The position numbers and the translations under genes are program-made. From an uncultured Rubrobacteraceae bacterium (lineage in GTDB: Bacteria; Actinomycetota; Rubrobacteria; Rubrobacterales; Rubrobacteraceae), in NCBI GenBank assembly GCA_902806105.1, contig CADCVI010000138.1, forward strand, positions 1 through 29,455: a stretch of 29,455 bases of DNA. The letters run 5' to 3'. Within the stretch, counting starts at the first letter, position 1. Every line of letters starts with the position of its first letter. This document shows positions 9,642-16,513 of the stretch, in pieces. The notes beneath the pieces are model-generated. The model worked only from the letters and a program-made list of their open reading frames with translations. It was not told the origin of the DNA and did no database searches.

Positions 9642-10628
9642 CTATACGCTGCGGGCGTTGAGGGAGAGGTAGTCGGGGAAAGGCAGGGCGGGCGTCGCCG
9701 CGGCCGCGGCCCCGATCATGGCCGCGTTGTCGGTGCACAGGGCGGGCGGCGGCACGACGAGCCTCGTCCCGAGCCGGGCCGCCTCTTCCTCCAGGCGCCT
9801 CCGCAACGGGCCGTTCGCCGCGACCCCGCCCGCGACGACGATCGCGGGGGCGTCGTGAAGATCGGCGGCGCGCAGGAGCTTGCGGACCAGCGCCTCTACG
9901 ACGGCGGCCTCGTAGCCCGCCGCGAGGTGGACGAGCTCCCGCGAGACCTCCTCTGCATCCATCGCCTTCAGCTTGTAGAGGAGGCTGGTCTTGAGGCCGC
10001 TGAAGCTGAAATCCAGGTCGGACCTGCCCTTGAGGCCGACGGGGAAATCGTGGCGGGAAGGGTCTCCGCCCACCGCGGCCTTCGAGAGGGCGGGGCCGCC
10101 GGGGAAGCCGAGGCCGAGCATGCGGGCGCCCTTGTCCAGCGCCTCCCCCGCCGCATCATCGAGCGTCTCCCCGAGCAGGCGCATGCCTTCCTCGCCCACG
10201 TAATAGAGGGCGGTGTGTCCGCCGGACGCTATAAGGGCGACGAAGGGCGGCTCCAGCCCGGGGTCTGTCAGGTACGCGGCGGCGACGTGGCCCTCCAGAT
10301 GGTTCACCGGGACGAGGGGTAGCCCCCTCGCGTAGGCGAGGGCCTTCGCCGTCGAGACCCCGACGAGGAGGGCCCCGATCAGGCCGGGACGGACGGTGAC
10401 GGCGACGCTGCCGATCTCGTCCAGGGTGACGCCAGCTTCCTGTAGGGCCGCCTCCACGACGCCGTCCATCCGTTCGAGGTGGGCGCGCGAGGCGACCTCG
10501 GGCACGACGCCGCCGTAGCGGGAATGCTCGGTCTGGGTGTGGACGACGTTCGAGAGCGCGCGCCGCCCCGAGGGCTCGACGACCGCCGCGCAGGTGTCGT
10601 CGCAGGAGGTTTCTATCGCGAGGATCAC
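9642..10628 (-). CDS. tsaD: tRNA N6-adenosine threonylcarbamoyltransferase
   Basis: Catalytic subunit that moves the threonylcarbamoyl group from its adenylate to A37 of ANN-decoding tRNAs (t6A), working with TsaB and TsaE. It has 328 residues and the ASKHA (actin-like) fold. The N-terminus MILAIETSCDDT, the metal site His110/His114 in VNHLEGH, FSFSGLKTSL, VAGGVAANGPLR and CTDNAAMIG are all present. The GTG start at 10628 has no Shine-Dalgarno sequence; instead TATAAA ends six bases upstream, so the transcript is probably leaderless. It is separated from rimI, tsaB and tsaE by an opposite-strand membrane gene, whereas these genes usually sit together. Confidence 0.96.
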   Translation of the reverse strand: MILAIETSCDDTCAAVVEPSGRRALSNVVHTQTEHSRYGGVVPEVASRAHLERMDGVVEAALQEAGVTLDEIGSVAVTVRPGLIGALLVGVSTAKALAYARGLPLVPVNHLEGHVAAAYLTDPGLEPPFVALIASGGHTALYYVGEEGMRLLGETLDDAAGEALDKGARMLGLGFPGGPALSKAAVGGDPSRHDFPVGLKGRSDLDFSFSGLKTSLLYKLKAMDAEEVSRELVHLAAGYEAAVVEALVRKLLRAADLHDAPAIVVAGGVAANGPLRRRLEEEAARLGTRLVVPPPALCTDNAAMIGAAAAATPALPFPDYLSLNARSV

Positions 10629-10634
10629 GGCCTG

Positions 10635-10640
10635 TTTATA
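10635..10640 (-). promoter_or_regulatory. -10 box for a leaderless tsaD transcript
   Basis: Minus-strand TATAAA followed by CAGGCC and the GTG start of tsaD. Six bases separate box and codon. No convincing -35 box is seen. Confidence 0.5.
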
Positions 10641-10759
10641 GCATTTCGACTCGTCGACCGGCTCGACCGATGGTTGCCCCGTACTTCGCAGGGCTTTGTA
10701 GCGTGCGGGGTTTCGTACGTGGCGGTCGAGGTGAGCTTCCTGCCCGGCTCGCGGATGGA

Positions 10760-10795
10760 TATAGCCGCTGCTGGCTAAAATACCGAGCGGCTATA
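10760..10795. promoter_or_regulatory. Palindromic site overlapping a promoter (candidate operator)
   Basis: TATAGCCGCT (10760-10769) and AGCGGCTATA (10786-10795) form a perfect 10-bp inverted repeat with a 16-base spacer. The right arm contains the first bases of the TATACT -10 box of the membrane gene starting at 10804. The left arm gives a TATA sequence on the minus strand, which faces tsaD. The arrangement suits binding of a dimeric regulator or two face-to-face promoters. Confidence 0.5.
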
Positions 10796-10797
10796 CT
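10792..10797 (+). promoter_or_regulatory. -10 box for a leaderless membrane-protein transcript
   Basis: TATACT, then AGGGCA, then ATG 10804. The six-base gap and the lack of a Shine-Dalgarno sequence point to a leaderless message. Confidence 0.5.
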
Positions 10798-10803
10798 AGG
10801 GCA

Positions 10804-11067
10804 ATGCGGGCTTTTTCCCTACTATTCACGTTTATAGCGCTGGTGCTGCTGCTGCAGTTCTCGATCTACGTGATCCGCGGCCCCGTCGACCCGTTTATCG
10901 CCGTCGGGCTCTTCGTCAGCTTCCTGGTTTGTCTCGCGCCGGCGCTCTACCTCCTCAAGCCTTTCGGCTCCCCCGAGGACCTCCGGCGGCGGCGCGAGGC
11001 CCGGCGCAGGGCGCGGGGCGAGCGAGAGGGGCGCGAGGGGGGACCTCCGGGAGGAGCCTCCTCCTAG
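10804..11067 (+). CDS. Small two-helix membrane protein, antisense to the 3' end of rimI
   Basis: 87 residues with two membrane helices at about 3-24 (AFSLLFTFIALVLLLQFSIYV) split by a short loop from 31-52 (PFIAVGLFVSFLVCLAPALYLL), then a very basic Arg-rich tail (DLRRRREARRRARGERE). Third codon positions are mostly G or C, as in real genes here, and a -10 box lies six bases before the ATG. The gene lies between tsaD and rimI on the opposite strand. Of its 264 bases, 246 overlap the rimI reading frame. Function unknown; the basic tail would face the cytoplasm by the positive-inside rule. Confidence 0.6.
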   Translation: MRAFSLLFTFIALVLLLQFSIYVIRGPVDPFIAVGLFVSFLVCLAPALYLLKPFGSPEDLRRRREARRRARGEREGREGGPPGGASS

Positions 11068-11529
11068 GAAGGGTTCCGGTAGTTCTAGGGTCATCAGGAC
11101 GGCGTCCTCGTCGCCGTAATACCTGGGCCGGAAGCCGGTCTCGTTGAAGCCGAGCGAGGCGTAGAGCGTGCGGGCGGCGGTATTGCTCGGGCGTACTTCC
11201 AGGTGCACGCGCAGGGACTTCCGGGAGGCGGGGGCTTCCAGCGCGGCCTCGACGAGGGCCCGGGCGTGGCCCCGGCCCCGTTTCTCGGGGAGGACGGCCA
11301 CCGTCATCACGTGGGTCTCGTCGGCGACGTGCTTGACGCCGACAAAGCCCGAGACCTCCCCGGCCTCCTCCAGGACGAGGTAGAGGCCGAACGGGCTGTC
11401 GAGTTCGTCGCGCCAGACCCTCTCGCTCCAGGGGTTCGGCAGGCTCGCCTCGGCTATCTCCAGGACGAGCGGCAGGTCGGCGAGGTGCATCGGACGCACG
11501 GAGCGCGTGGGACGATCTGCCTCCGCCAT
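10822..11529 (-). CDS. rimI: RimI-type ribosomal protein N-acetyltransferase with unusual C-terminal extension
   Basis: GNAT-fold acetyltransferase, by family the enzyme that acetylates the N-terminus of ribosomal protein S18. The core spans about residues 10-155, with the acetyl-CoA loop region VAVLPEKRGRGHARALVEAAL, LEVRPSNTAARTLYASLGF and the final strand RPRYYGDEDAVLMTLELPEP. RimI normally ends here. This frame continues for about 80 hydrophilic residues that are exactly the antisense of the membrane gene at 10804-11067, reaching a stop only at 10822. The start ATG at 11529 overlaps the tsaB stop (TGATG); a GTG at 11547 is possible. It is co-transcribed with tsaB and tsaE. Confidence 0.88.
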   Translation of the reverse strand: MAEADRPTRSVRPMHLADLPLVLEIAEASLPNPWSERVWRDELDSPFGLYLVLEEAGEVSGFVGVKHVADETHVMTVAVLPEKRGRGHARALVEAALEAPASRKSLRVHLEVRPSNTAARTLYASLGFNETGFRPRYYGDEDAVLMTLELPEPFLGGGSSRRSPLAPLSLAPRPAPGLAPPPEVLGGAERLEEVERRRETNQEADEEPDGDKRVDGAADHVDRELQQQHQRYKRE

Positions 11530-12227
11530 CAAGCTTTCGCGCTCCACGGGTTCAGATCGCGGCGCACCTCGGCGTCCGGCTCACGGACGTAGAGCGGGAC
11601 TACCTCCGCGGCCGGAACGGGCGCCAGGTCGGCCGATAGGACGAGGCCGGAGGCCGTTACGCGGTGGAGCGGTGATGCGTCGCCGGGGATGTGTCCGAGG
11701 CCTCGGCTCGTGAGGGCTTCCCTGTAGCGCACCGCGCCGTCGCCGACGACGAGCGGCGACCCTTCCGCGTGAAGCTCCCCGGGGGCGGCGCAGAGGACCT
11801 CCCCGGGCTCTCCGGAGCCCCGAAAGCGCTGAACGAAGACCTGCCGGCGCCTGGCGTCTATGACGGCGAGGACATCTTTCCCCTCCGCGTTTGCGAGCGC
11901 CGGGGCGGCGAGGGCGGCGAGGGTCGAGCCCTTCGAGAGCGGTATGCCGGCGGCGAGGGAGAGCGAACGGGCGGCGGCAGCGGCGATCCGTATGCCGGTG
12001 AACGTGCCCGGCCCGACGCCGACCAGGATGCGGCCGACCCCGTCGAGGGTCGTGCCGGCGAGGCCGAGGGCGGCGTGGGCGGCGGGGAGCAGGGCCTCGG
12101 AGGCGCCCCGGGAGGGGACGGAGACCTCCACGAGGACCTCGCGCGAACGGTCGTCGGGGTCCTCGTTCGTCCGGGCGACGGCGACCGTCACGTCGTTCGT
12201 CGAGGAGTCGAAGGCCAGGATCAGCAC
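11529..12227 (-). CDS. tsaB: tRNA t6A synthesis protein TsaB
   Basis: Actin-like partner that forms a heterodimer with TsaD for t6A synthesis. It has 232 residues. The start region LILAFDSSTNDVTVAV and the motif GVGPGTFTGIRIAAAAARSL (family form GPGSFTGLRIG) identify it. The frame runs 43 codons further upstream, but those lie inside tsaE and are Arg/Gly/Ala-rich antisense-like sequence. GTG at 12227 is chosen because it aligns with the family N-terminus and overlaps the tsaE stop (TAGTG). Both ends overlap neighbouring genes by single bases, so tsaE-tsaB-rimI are translationally coupled. Confidence 0.93.
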   Translation of the reverse strand: MLILAFDSSTNDVTVAVARTNEDPDDRSREVLVEVSVPSRGASEALLPAAHAALGLAGTTLDGVGRILVGVGPGTFTGIRIAAAAARSLSLAAGIPLSKGSTLAALAAPALANAEGKDVLAVIDARRRQVFVQRFRGSGEPGEVLCAAPGELHAEGSPLVVGDGAVRYREALTSRGLGHIPGDASPLHRVTASGLVLSADLAPVPAAEVVPLYVREPDAEVRRDLNPWSAKA

Positions 12228-12688
12228 TAGGAAGACCTGGCGAGCCGCGCGGCCGCGGGCCCCGAGAGGCGCACCCGCCGGGTGGTCGGGGTCGCGTGCG
12301 AGAGCTCCACCACCGTCGGGGGCTCGTCCATGAGATGGAGCGCGGGTTCCGCCCACTCGATAAACGTCACGGCATCTGCGTCGAGATATTCGTCGAGCTC
12401 CAGGGCGTCGCGCTCTTCTACGCCCTCGAGCCGGTAGAGGTCGAGGTGGTTCACGCGCAGGCCGCGGCCCTGTCCCTCGTAGCCCCGGGCGAACTGGTAG
12501 GTCGGGCTCGTCACCCTCTCCCGGACGCCGAGGCTTCGGGCCGCGGCGCGCACGAAGGTCGTCTTACCGGCGCCGACCTCGCCCCTCAAGACAACGACGT
12601 CGCCCGGTACGAGTACCGCCGACACGCGTTCCGCCAGCCCCCCGAGGGCGTCCTCGTCCATGCCGCGCCACTCCAGAGGTTCCACCAT
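12227..12688 (-). CDS. tsaE: tRNA t6A synthesis ATPase TsaE
   Basis: P-loop ATPase that drives turnover of the TsaB-TsaD complex. It has 153 residues, the normal size. Walker A GEVGAGKT is at 36-43, followed by the family segments VTSPTYQFARGY, VNHLDLYRLEG and DAVTFIEWAE. ATG 12688 follows GGGAGAG with no spacing; GTG as the next codon or ATG at codon 10 are alternatives. It starts 11 bases after the udg stop, in one operon with pspC and udg upstream and tsaB and rimI downstream. Confidence 0.94.
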   Translation of the reverse strand: MVEPLEWRGMDEDALGGLAERVSAVLVPGDVVVLRGEVGAGKTTFVRAAARSLGVRERVTSPTYQFARGYEGQGRGLRVNHLDLYRLEGVEERDALELDEYLDADAVTFIEWAEPALHLMDEPPTVVELSHATPTTRRVRLSGPAAARLARSS

Positions 12689-12699
12689 CTCTCCCGGCC

Positions 12700-13335
12700 C
12701 TACCAGAGGCCCGGCTGGATGGGTTCGCGCTCGGCCTCGGCGGGGTTCCCTACGCGGGGCACGTTCAGCGTCTCGTAGGTGGTCGGGCGCTCGGCGGCGA
12801 GGAGCTCGGGGAGGCGGGAGTAGTCCGAGACGAGGAGGGCGCGCTCAGCCGGGGTGTAGAGCGCCCGTTGCAGGGAGAGCGTCGGGAAGACGTAGCGGCC
12901 ATCGAGCGGTATGGCCCTGCCCCGGATGCGCGCGGCCGACTCCTTGCGGCCCGTCAGGGCCCTGCTCGCGAGGTCCCCCATCGCGACCACTACCCTTGGG
13001 TCTATCGCGCCGAGCTGCGCGAGGAGGTAGGGGCGGCAGGCGTTGACCTCGGCCGGTTTCGGGGAGCGACCCTCGGGGGTCTTGCACTTCACGAGGGTCG
13101 TGAGGTACACCTCCTCACGGCTCAGGCCCACGGAGAGGAGCAGGCGATCCAGGAGCATCCCCGAGGCCCCGCCGAACGGCTTGCCGTCCCGATCCTCGTT
13201 GAAACCGGGCGCCTCCCCGACGACGAAGACCCCGGCGTTCAGGGGGCCGTCGCCGAAGACTACCCGCGTCCTGGAGTTGCAGAGGCCGCACTTCTTGCAG
13301 CCCAGGGCCTCCTTCTGCGCCTCCGCAAAATCCAA
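12700..13335 (-). CDS. Family 4 (Fe-S) uracil-DNA glycosylase-like protein with altered motif 2
   Basis: 211 residues of the UDG superfamily, which removes uracil from DNA. Four cysteines fit the 4Fe-4S site of family 4: Cys13 and Cys16 (GCKKCGLC), Cys84 (VKCKTPEGRSP) and Cys100 (NACRPYL). Motif 1 is GEAPGFNEDRDGKPFGGASG. Motif 2, normally FPTYHPAAAL or similar, reads FPTLSLQRALYTPAERALL, so the conserved His-Pro is replaced by Ser-Leu at about 154-155 while the flanks still align. The change does not look like a frameshift. A C-terminal extension of about 30 residues follows. Start TTG 13335 is four bases after the pspC stop; the nearest ribosome site (GGAGG) is rather far, so the start is uncertain. 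Activity may be altered. Confidence 0.88.
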   Translation of the reverse strand: MDFAEAQKEALGCKKCGLCNSRTRVVFGDGPLNAGVFVVGEAPGFNEDRDGKPFGGASGMLLDRLLLSVGLSREEVYLTTLVKCKTPEGRSPKPAEVNACRPYLLAQLGAIDPRVVVAMGDLASRALTGRKESAARIRGRAIPLDGRYVFPTLSLQRALYTPAERALLVSDYSRLPELLAAERPTTYETLNVPRVGNPAEAEREPIQPGLW

Positions 13336-13339
13336 AAGG

Positions 13340-13540
13340 CTAGTACGCCTCCGATTCGGGGAGGAAGTAGGCGAGGGCGGCGTAGATCAGGGCGACCGGG
13401 ATCACGCTGAAGCCGGGGATAAAGATCGCCAGTATGACCGTGACCAGCCGCACGACACCGGGCCTCCAGCCGAAGCGGTAAGCGAGCCCACCGCACACGC
13501 CGGCGATCCACCGGTCCCTCGTAGACCTCTTCAAACCCAT
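13340..13540 (-). CDS. PspC-domain membrane protein
   Basis: 66 residues, nearly all PspC domain: KRSTRDRWIAGVCGGLAYRFG, then GVVRLVTVILAIFIPGFSVIP and VALIYAALAYFLP forming the hydrophobic region. PspC proteins are inner-membrane proteins linked to envelope stress in proteobacteria; stand-alone small copies are common in Gram-positives with unclear roles. The frame extends 66 codons upstream, but ATG 13540 is clearly right: it begins the domain and has GGAGG six bases before it. It is the first gene of the pspC-udg-tsaE-tsaB-rimI operon. Confidence 0.9.
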   Translation of the reverse strand: MGLKRSTRDRWIAGVCGGLAYRFGWRPGVVRLVTVILAIFIPGFSVIPVALIYAALAYFLPESEAY

Positions 13541-13969
13541 CTCCAACCTCCACTTCGCGGCTCGACCAGAGCCATCGGATTCCTCTTCGAACCTCCCCGA
13601 TAATATCCCCGGCACGGTGCTTTGTGAAGCACGACCCATCGGGGGCCCTGCCTCCCGAGCGGCCCGCGTACGGCGCGGGCCAGCAATAAACCAGAGATCG
13701 TCCTGAGGGTTCCGTGACCATCCACATGGGACCGTCAACGGCCAAGGTTCTCTTGCGCATGCCGTGTGACGGGCGGCGTTGCGCGCTTATCGAGGAAGAT
13801 GGCGCCTGTCGGGGACGCGGTCGCTTGGCTTTGGGGGTAGTGCCACGGTCCATCTGCGCGTGGATGCCAGCGGCCTCGGCAGAACCTACGCGGCGGTGAC
13901 CGGCTTCGAGGTCTCCTCCGCCCGGACACGGTCAGGCACTCCGGCGCGGCGTTCGTCCGCCGCGAGCAC
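13541..13969. other. Region without a firm gene
   Basis: The first 90 bases hold the pspC leader and promoter. A perfect 8-bp inverted repeat GGCCCGCG-TACGG-CGCGGGCC lies at 13661-13681, without a T-run. From about 13800 the plus strand looks protein-like in one frame (VHLRVDASGLGRTYAAVTGF, about 13844-13903). That frame then gives way to the frame used from about 13930 to 14254, and an in-frame TAG closes the latter frame near 13834. This is consistent with a decayed gene. No RNA gene is seen. Confidence 0.5.
13600..13628 (-). promoter_or_regulatory. Promoter of the pspC-udg-tsaE-tsaB-rimI operon
   Basis: Minus-strand TTCACA (13623-13628) and TATTAT (13600-13605) with a 17-base spacer, giving a leader of about 50 bases before the pspC start. 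Confidence 0.6.
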
Positions 13970-14254
13970 GTGCAGAAGGCAGGGAGGGTCGAAGGTTACC
14001 GGAACGGACCCGGGATCCCGCGCTCGAAGTCGTCCCACGCCAGCGATGCCTACTCGGAGGCGATTGGCAGAGCACTAACCCGGCTCGCAGCGAACCGCCG
14101 GATGGTCCAAATCGTGGACTCCGAGAAGCCCACGGTGACGCTCTGCCGCTCGCGGGAGGAGATCCGCGCCGTCACCGCCGATGCCGGGAGTACCCTCGAC
14201 GGCAGGGACGTGGTGCCCGGCAGGACGGTGCCCGTCGCCGGGCTTCTCGCCTAG
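13970..14254 (+). pseudogene. Unrecognised plus-strand reading frame, possibly the 3' part of a decayed gene
   Basis: 94 residues from GTG 13970, e.g. SDAYSEAIGRALTRLAANRR and MVQIVDSEKPTVTLCRSREE. The segment has codon third positions rich in G and C, and a plausible alternation of helix and strand. There is no ribosome site or promoter, and the same frame is open further upstream to about 13838. A protein-like stretch just upstream is in another frame, so a frameshift is suspected. Its TAG stop overlaps the TAG stop of the convergent HD-domain gene (shared CTAG at 14251-14254), as real tail-to-tail genes do. I do not recognise a family. Confidence 0.35.
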
Positions 14255-15030
14255 CTTCTGGGACCACCGGGCAGGCCGAGAACACGCGTCGTTGCCTCGT
14301 CCTCCACGAGACCGCGTGAGGCCAGCAGCCGTGCCCGGCTCGCCGCGTAGCCCGAGTCGGCCCCGGCGGGGACTGCGAGGTCCTCCGAGAGCCTCGCGTA
14401 GTCCGTCTCGGGGGCCGGTCCGGCGTCGCGGTAGTGCTTGAGGAACTCTACGCAGAGCTCGCGGTGGCGCTCGATGTGCTCTTCCTTGAGCCGGGGCCCC
14501 TGGGCGGCGAGACGGTCGGCCCAGCACAGGATCGCGAGCTCCTCGCCGAAGGGACCGGCGGCCCGCACGAGCCTCTCCGGAGGGTAATCCGAACGCTCGT
14601 TGCTCATGAAGCCGATCTTGAGGTGCAGCGCCGTTATGGTGGTGACGAGATCCGTCACGCGGGCAGAAAGGTCGAGACGGCGGCAGATCTCATGCGCTAG
14701 CCGGGCGCCCAGGGAGTCGTGGGCGACGAAGATGGCGCGCCCATCGTACATCGTGCGCGTTACGGGTTTGGCGATGTCGTGCAGGAGCCCGACGAGCCTG
14801 AGCCCATCGCGAGCCCCCTCCCCGACCCGGGCGCCCAGGCGCTGCTCCTCCAGCTCAGCCTCGACGCGCCGGACGACCTCCAGGGTGTGCCCGAGGGTAT
14901 CGAGGTGGTGGAACGGCCCCTGGCTCTGCCCCTCGGCGAGGAGAAGCTCGGGGACCTCGCGAAGCAGCGTGGCGACGTCGAGGGGAGGGGCGAGCGCCTC
15001 GTGTACGGCCCGCGCGCCGCGCGCCTCCAC
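14251..15030 (-). CDS. HD-domain protein resembling the HD region of CCA-adding enzymes
   Basis: 259 residues. The metal-binding HD pattern is clear: HHLDTLGHTLEVV (His), LLHDIAKPVTRT (His-Asp) and FVAHDSLGARLAHEIC (His-Asp). The form LLHDIAKP...GRAIFVAHDSLGA resembles the HD segment of tRNA nucleotidyltransferases and poly(A) polymerases, but no nucleotidyltransferase domain is present. HD proteins are metal-dependent phosphohydrolases; the substrate cannot be told. Start GTG 15030 follows GGGAGGGAGGC, only 14 bases after the stop of the membrane gene. It is the last gene of the CBS-alr-membrane-HD operon. Confidence 0.8.
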   Translation of the reverse strand: MEARGARAVHEALAPPLDVATLLREVPELLLAEGQSQGPFHHLDTLGHTLEVVRRVEAELEEQRLGARVGEGARDGLRLVGLLHDIAKPVTRTMYDGRAIFVAHDSLGARLAHEICRRLDLSARVTDLVTTITALHLKIGFMSNERSDYPPERLVRAAGPFGEELAILCWADRLAAQGPRLKEEHIERHRELCVEFLKHYRDAGPAPETDYARLSEDLAVPAGADSGYAASRARLLASRGLVEDEATTRVLGLPGGPRS

Positions 15031-15044
15031 GCCTCCCTCCCGGC

Positions 15045-15410
15045 CTAGCGCCGGCGCCGCGAGGCCTTCCTGCGGCTGGTGTTCGGGTTCTGGCGGCCCT
15101 TGAAGTCCTTCGAAAGGTTCACCGCGCCGTCGCCTTCCTCCTCGCCCGAGGCCGCCGCAGGCCTGTTCTTCGTCTTCTTGTCCTTCTCCGTGGACCTGAG
15201 CGCGGCCTTCTGGCGCCTCTTGCGGCGCTCGACGAAGGCGTGGAAGAAGGTGAAGATGACGAAGAGTATGGCGGCGTTTATGGCAGTGGGCACTATCCCC
15301 GTGGACGTGCCCGGAAGGGCGACGTTCAACACGTAGATCAGGCCCAGGTATATAAGAACGGTAAGGGCCGCTCGTCTGACGGCGCCCTTCCAGTCAAGAT
15401 CCTTGAACAC
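15045..15410 (-). CDS. Small membrane protein with basic tail
   Basis: 121 residues: two predicted helices at about 14-32 (ALTVLIYLGLIYVLNVAL) and 39-61 (IVPTAINAAILFVIFTFFHA), then a charged, Lys/Arg-rich tail from about 62 to the end, finishing in RRKASRRRR. The GTG start at 15410 lies inside alr (17-base overlap) with GAGGAG about nine bases before it, so it is coupled to alr. No family is recognised. Its place between alanine racemase and the HD protein may be only an operon convenience. Confidence 0.7.
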   Translation of the reverse strand: MFKDLDWKGAVRRAALTVLIYLGLIYVLNVALPGTSTGIVPTAINAAILFVIFTFFHAFVERRKRRQKAALRSTEKDKKTKNRPAAASGEEEGDGAVNLSKDFKGRQNPNTSRRKASRRRR

Positions 15411-16506
15411 TCCCGTAGCTCCTCTCGACGCGCCGGGGGTTGATCCCGGTCGTTATCTCGTAGTTTATCGTGCCAGCCCAGCGTGCGACCTCCTCCGCGC
15501 GCAGTACTTCTTCTCCCTGCTCGCCGACGAGCACCACCTCGTCCCCGACCCGGACCTCTTCACCGACCCCGAAGACGCAAGCATCCATCGTCACCCTCCC
15601 GAGGAGCGGGCTACGCCTCCCCCCGATCAGGGCGCAAGCCCCTCCGGAGAGCGCCCGCCTGTAACCCTCCGCATAGCCCACGGGGACCGTAGCGACCCGG
15701 GCCGGCGCCCCGGCCCGCCACGTGAGGCCGTAGGAGACCCCTTCTCCGGGCGCCAAGTCCCTCACGTCCGCGACGTAGCTCTTGAGGGAGAGCGCGGGCC
15801 GGAGCCCCTCCTCGTGCGGGTCCCCCGCGTCGCCTGCGGGGTGCATACCGTAGAGGGCGACGCCGGGCCGGACGTAGTCGTGGTGGGAGGAGGGGTGCCA
15901 GAGGGTTGCGGCGGAGTTCGCGGCGTGGACGTGAACACCGCCGAAGTCGTGGGCGGAGAGCACGGCTCCAAAAGCCTCGATCTGACGCCGGGTCGCCTCC
16001 GCGTCCGAATCGGCGGAGGCGAAGTGCGTGTAGACGCCGGAGAGGTTCTCCCCGAGCATCCTGCTCACCTCCCCCACCCCTTCCGGGCCGACGCCCCAGC
16101 GGTTCATCCCCGTGTTCACCTTGAGGTGGGCCCGCAGCCCGGGGCGAGCCACGATGAGCTTCGCGCTCTGGGGCGAGTGGGCCGTGACGGTCAGACGGTA
16201 TCTCTCGGCGAGGGCGAGGGCGTCCGGCAAGAGGTCGGTGAAGACGAGGACCGGGGCTTCTATACCTGCCTCCCTCAGCTCCGCGCCCTCCTCCGCCGTC
16301 ACCACCGCGAGCCCCTCCGCGCCGGCTTCGAGGGCCGCGCGGGCCACGGGCACGGCGCCGTGCCCGTAGGCGTCGGCCTTCACGACGGCCATCAAGCGGG
16401 AGCCCGGGGCACGCCGTCGGAGGGTTCGGACGTTGTGGCGGATGGCCCCGAGGTCTACCTCGGTCCAGGTACGGCCCGGGAGGTTCGGGTAGGCGTAGTG
16501 CGTCAC
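15394..16506 (-). CDS. alr: Alanine racemase
   Basis: PLP enzyme interconverting L- and D-alanine, supplying D-Ala for peptidoglycan. The 370 residues match the family. Lys43 in AVVKADAYGHG binds PLP; Tyr259 in GVSYGLTW is the second catalytic base; HLKVNTGMNRWG, VGYAEGYRRAL, GRVTMDACVFGVG and the end YEITTGINPRRVER are typical. The GTG start at 16506 comes seven bases after the CBS-gene stop and has no obvious ribosome site, so coupling to the upstream gene is likely. The 3' end overlaps the next gene by 17 bases. Confidence 0.96.
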   Translation of the reverse strand: MTHYAYPNLPGRTWTEVDLGAIRHNVRTLRRRAPGSRLMAVVKADAYGHGAVPVARAALEAGAEGLAVVTAEEGAELREAGIEAPVLVFTDLLPDALALAERYRLTVTAHSPQSAKLIVARPGLRAHLKVNTGMNRWGVGPEGVGEVSRMLGENLSGVYTHFASADSDAEATRRQIEAFGAVLSAHDFGGVHVHAANSAATLWHPSSHHDYVRPGVALYGMHPAGDAGDPHEEGLRPALSLKSYVADVRDLAPGEGVSYGLTWRAGAPARVATVPVGYAEGYRRALSGGACALIGGRRSPLLGRVTMDACVFGVGEEVRVGDEVVLVGEQGEEVLRAEEVARWAGTINYEITTGINPRRVERSYGSVQGS

Positions 16507-16513
16507 GCTTGTG

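Noticed and set aside
7982..9661. 559-residue plus-strand frame with hydrophobic stretches (looks like a membrane protein in places)
   Set aside because: The hydrophobic parts are the antisense of the acidic, low-complexity tail of the M23 peptidase, whose zinc ligands and signal peptide show the minus strand is coding.
13661..13681. 8-bp GC-rich inverted repeat as a terminator
   Set aside because: No T-run on either side and no gene ending next to it; kept only as a note in the region description.
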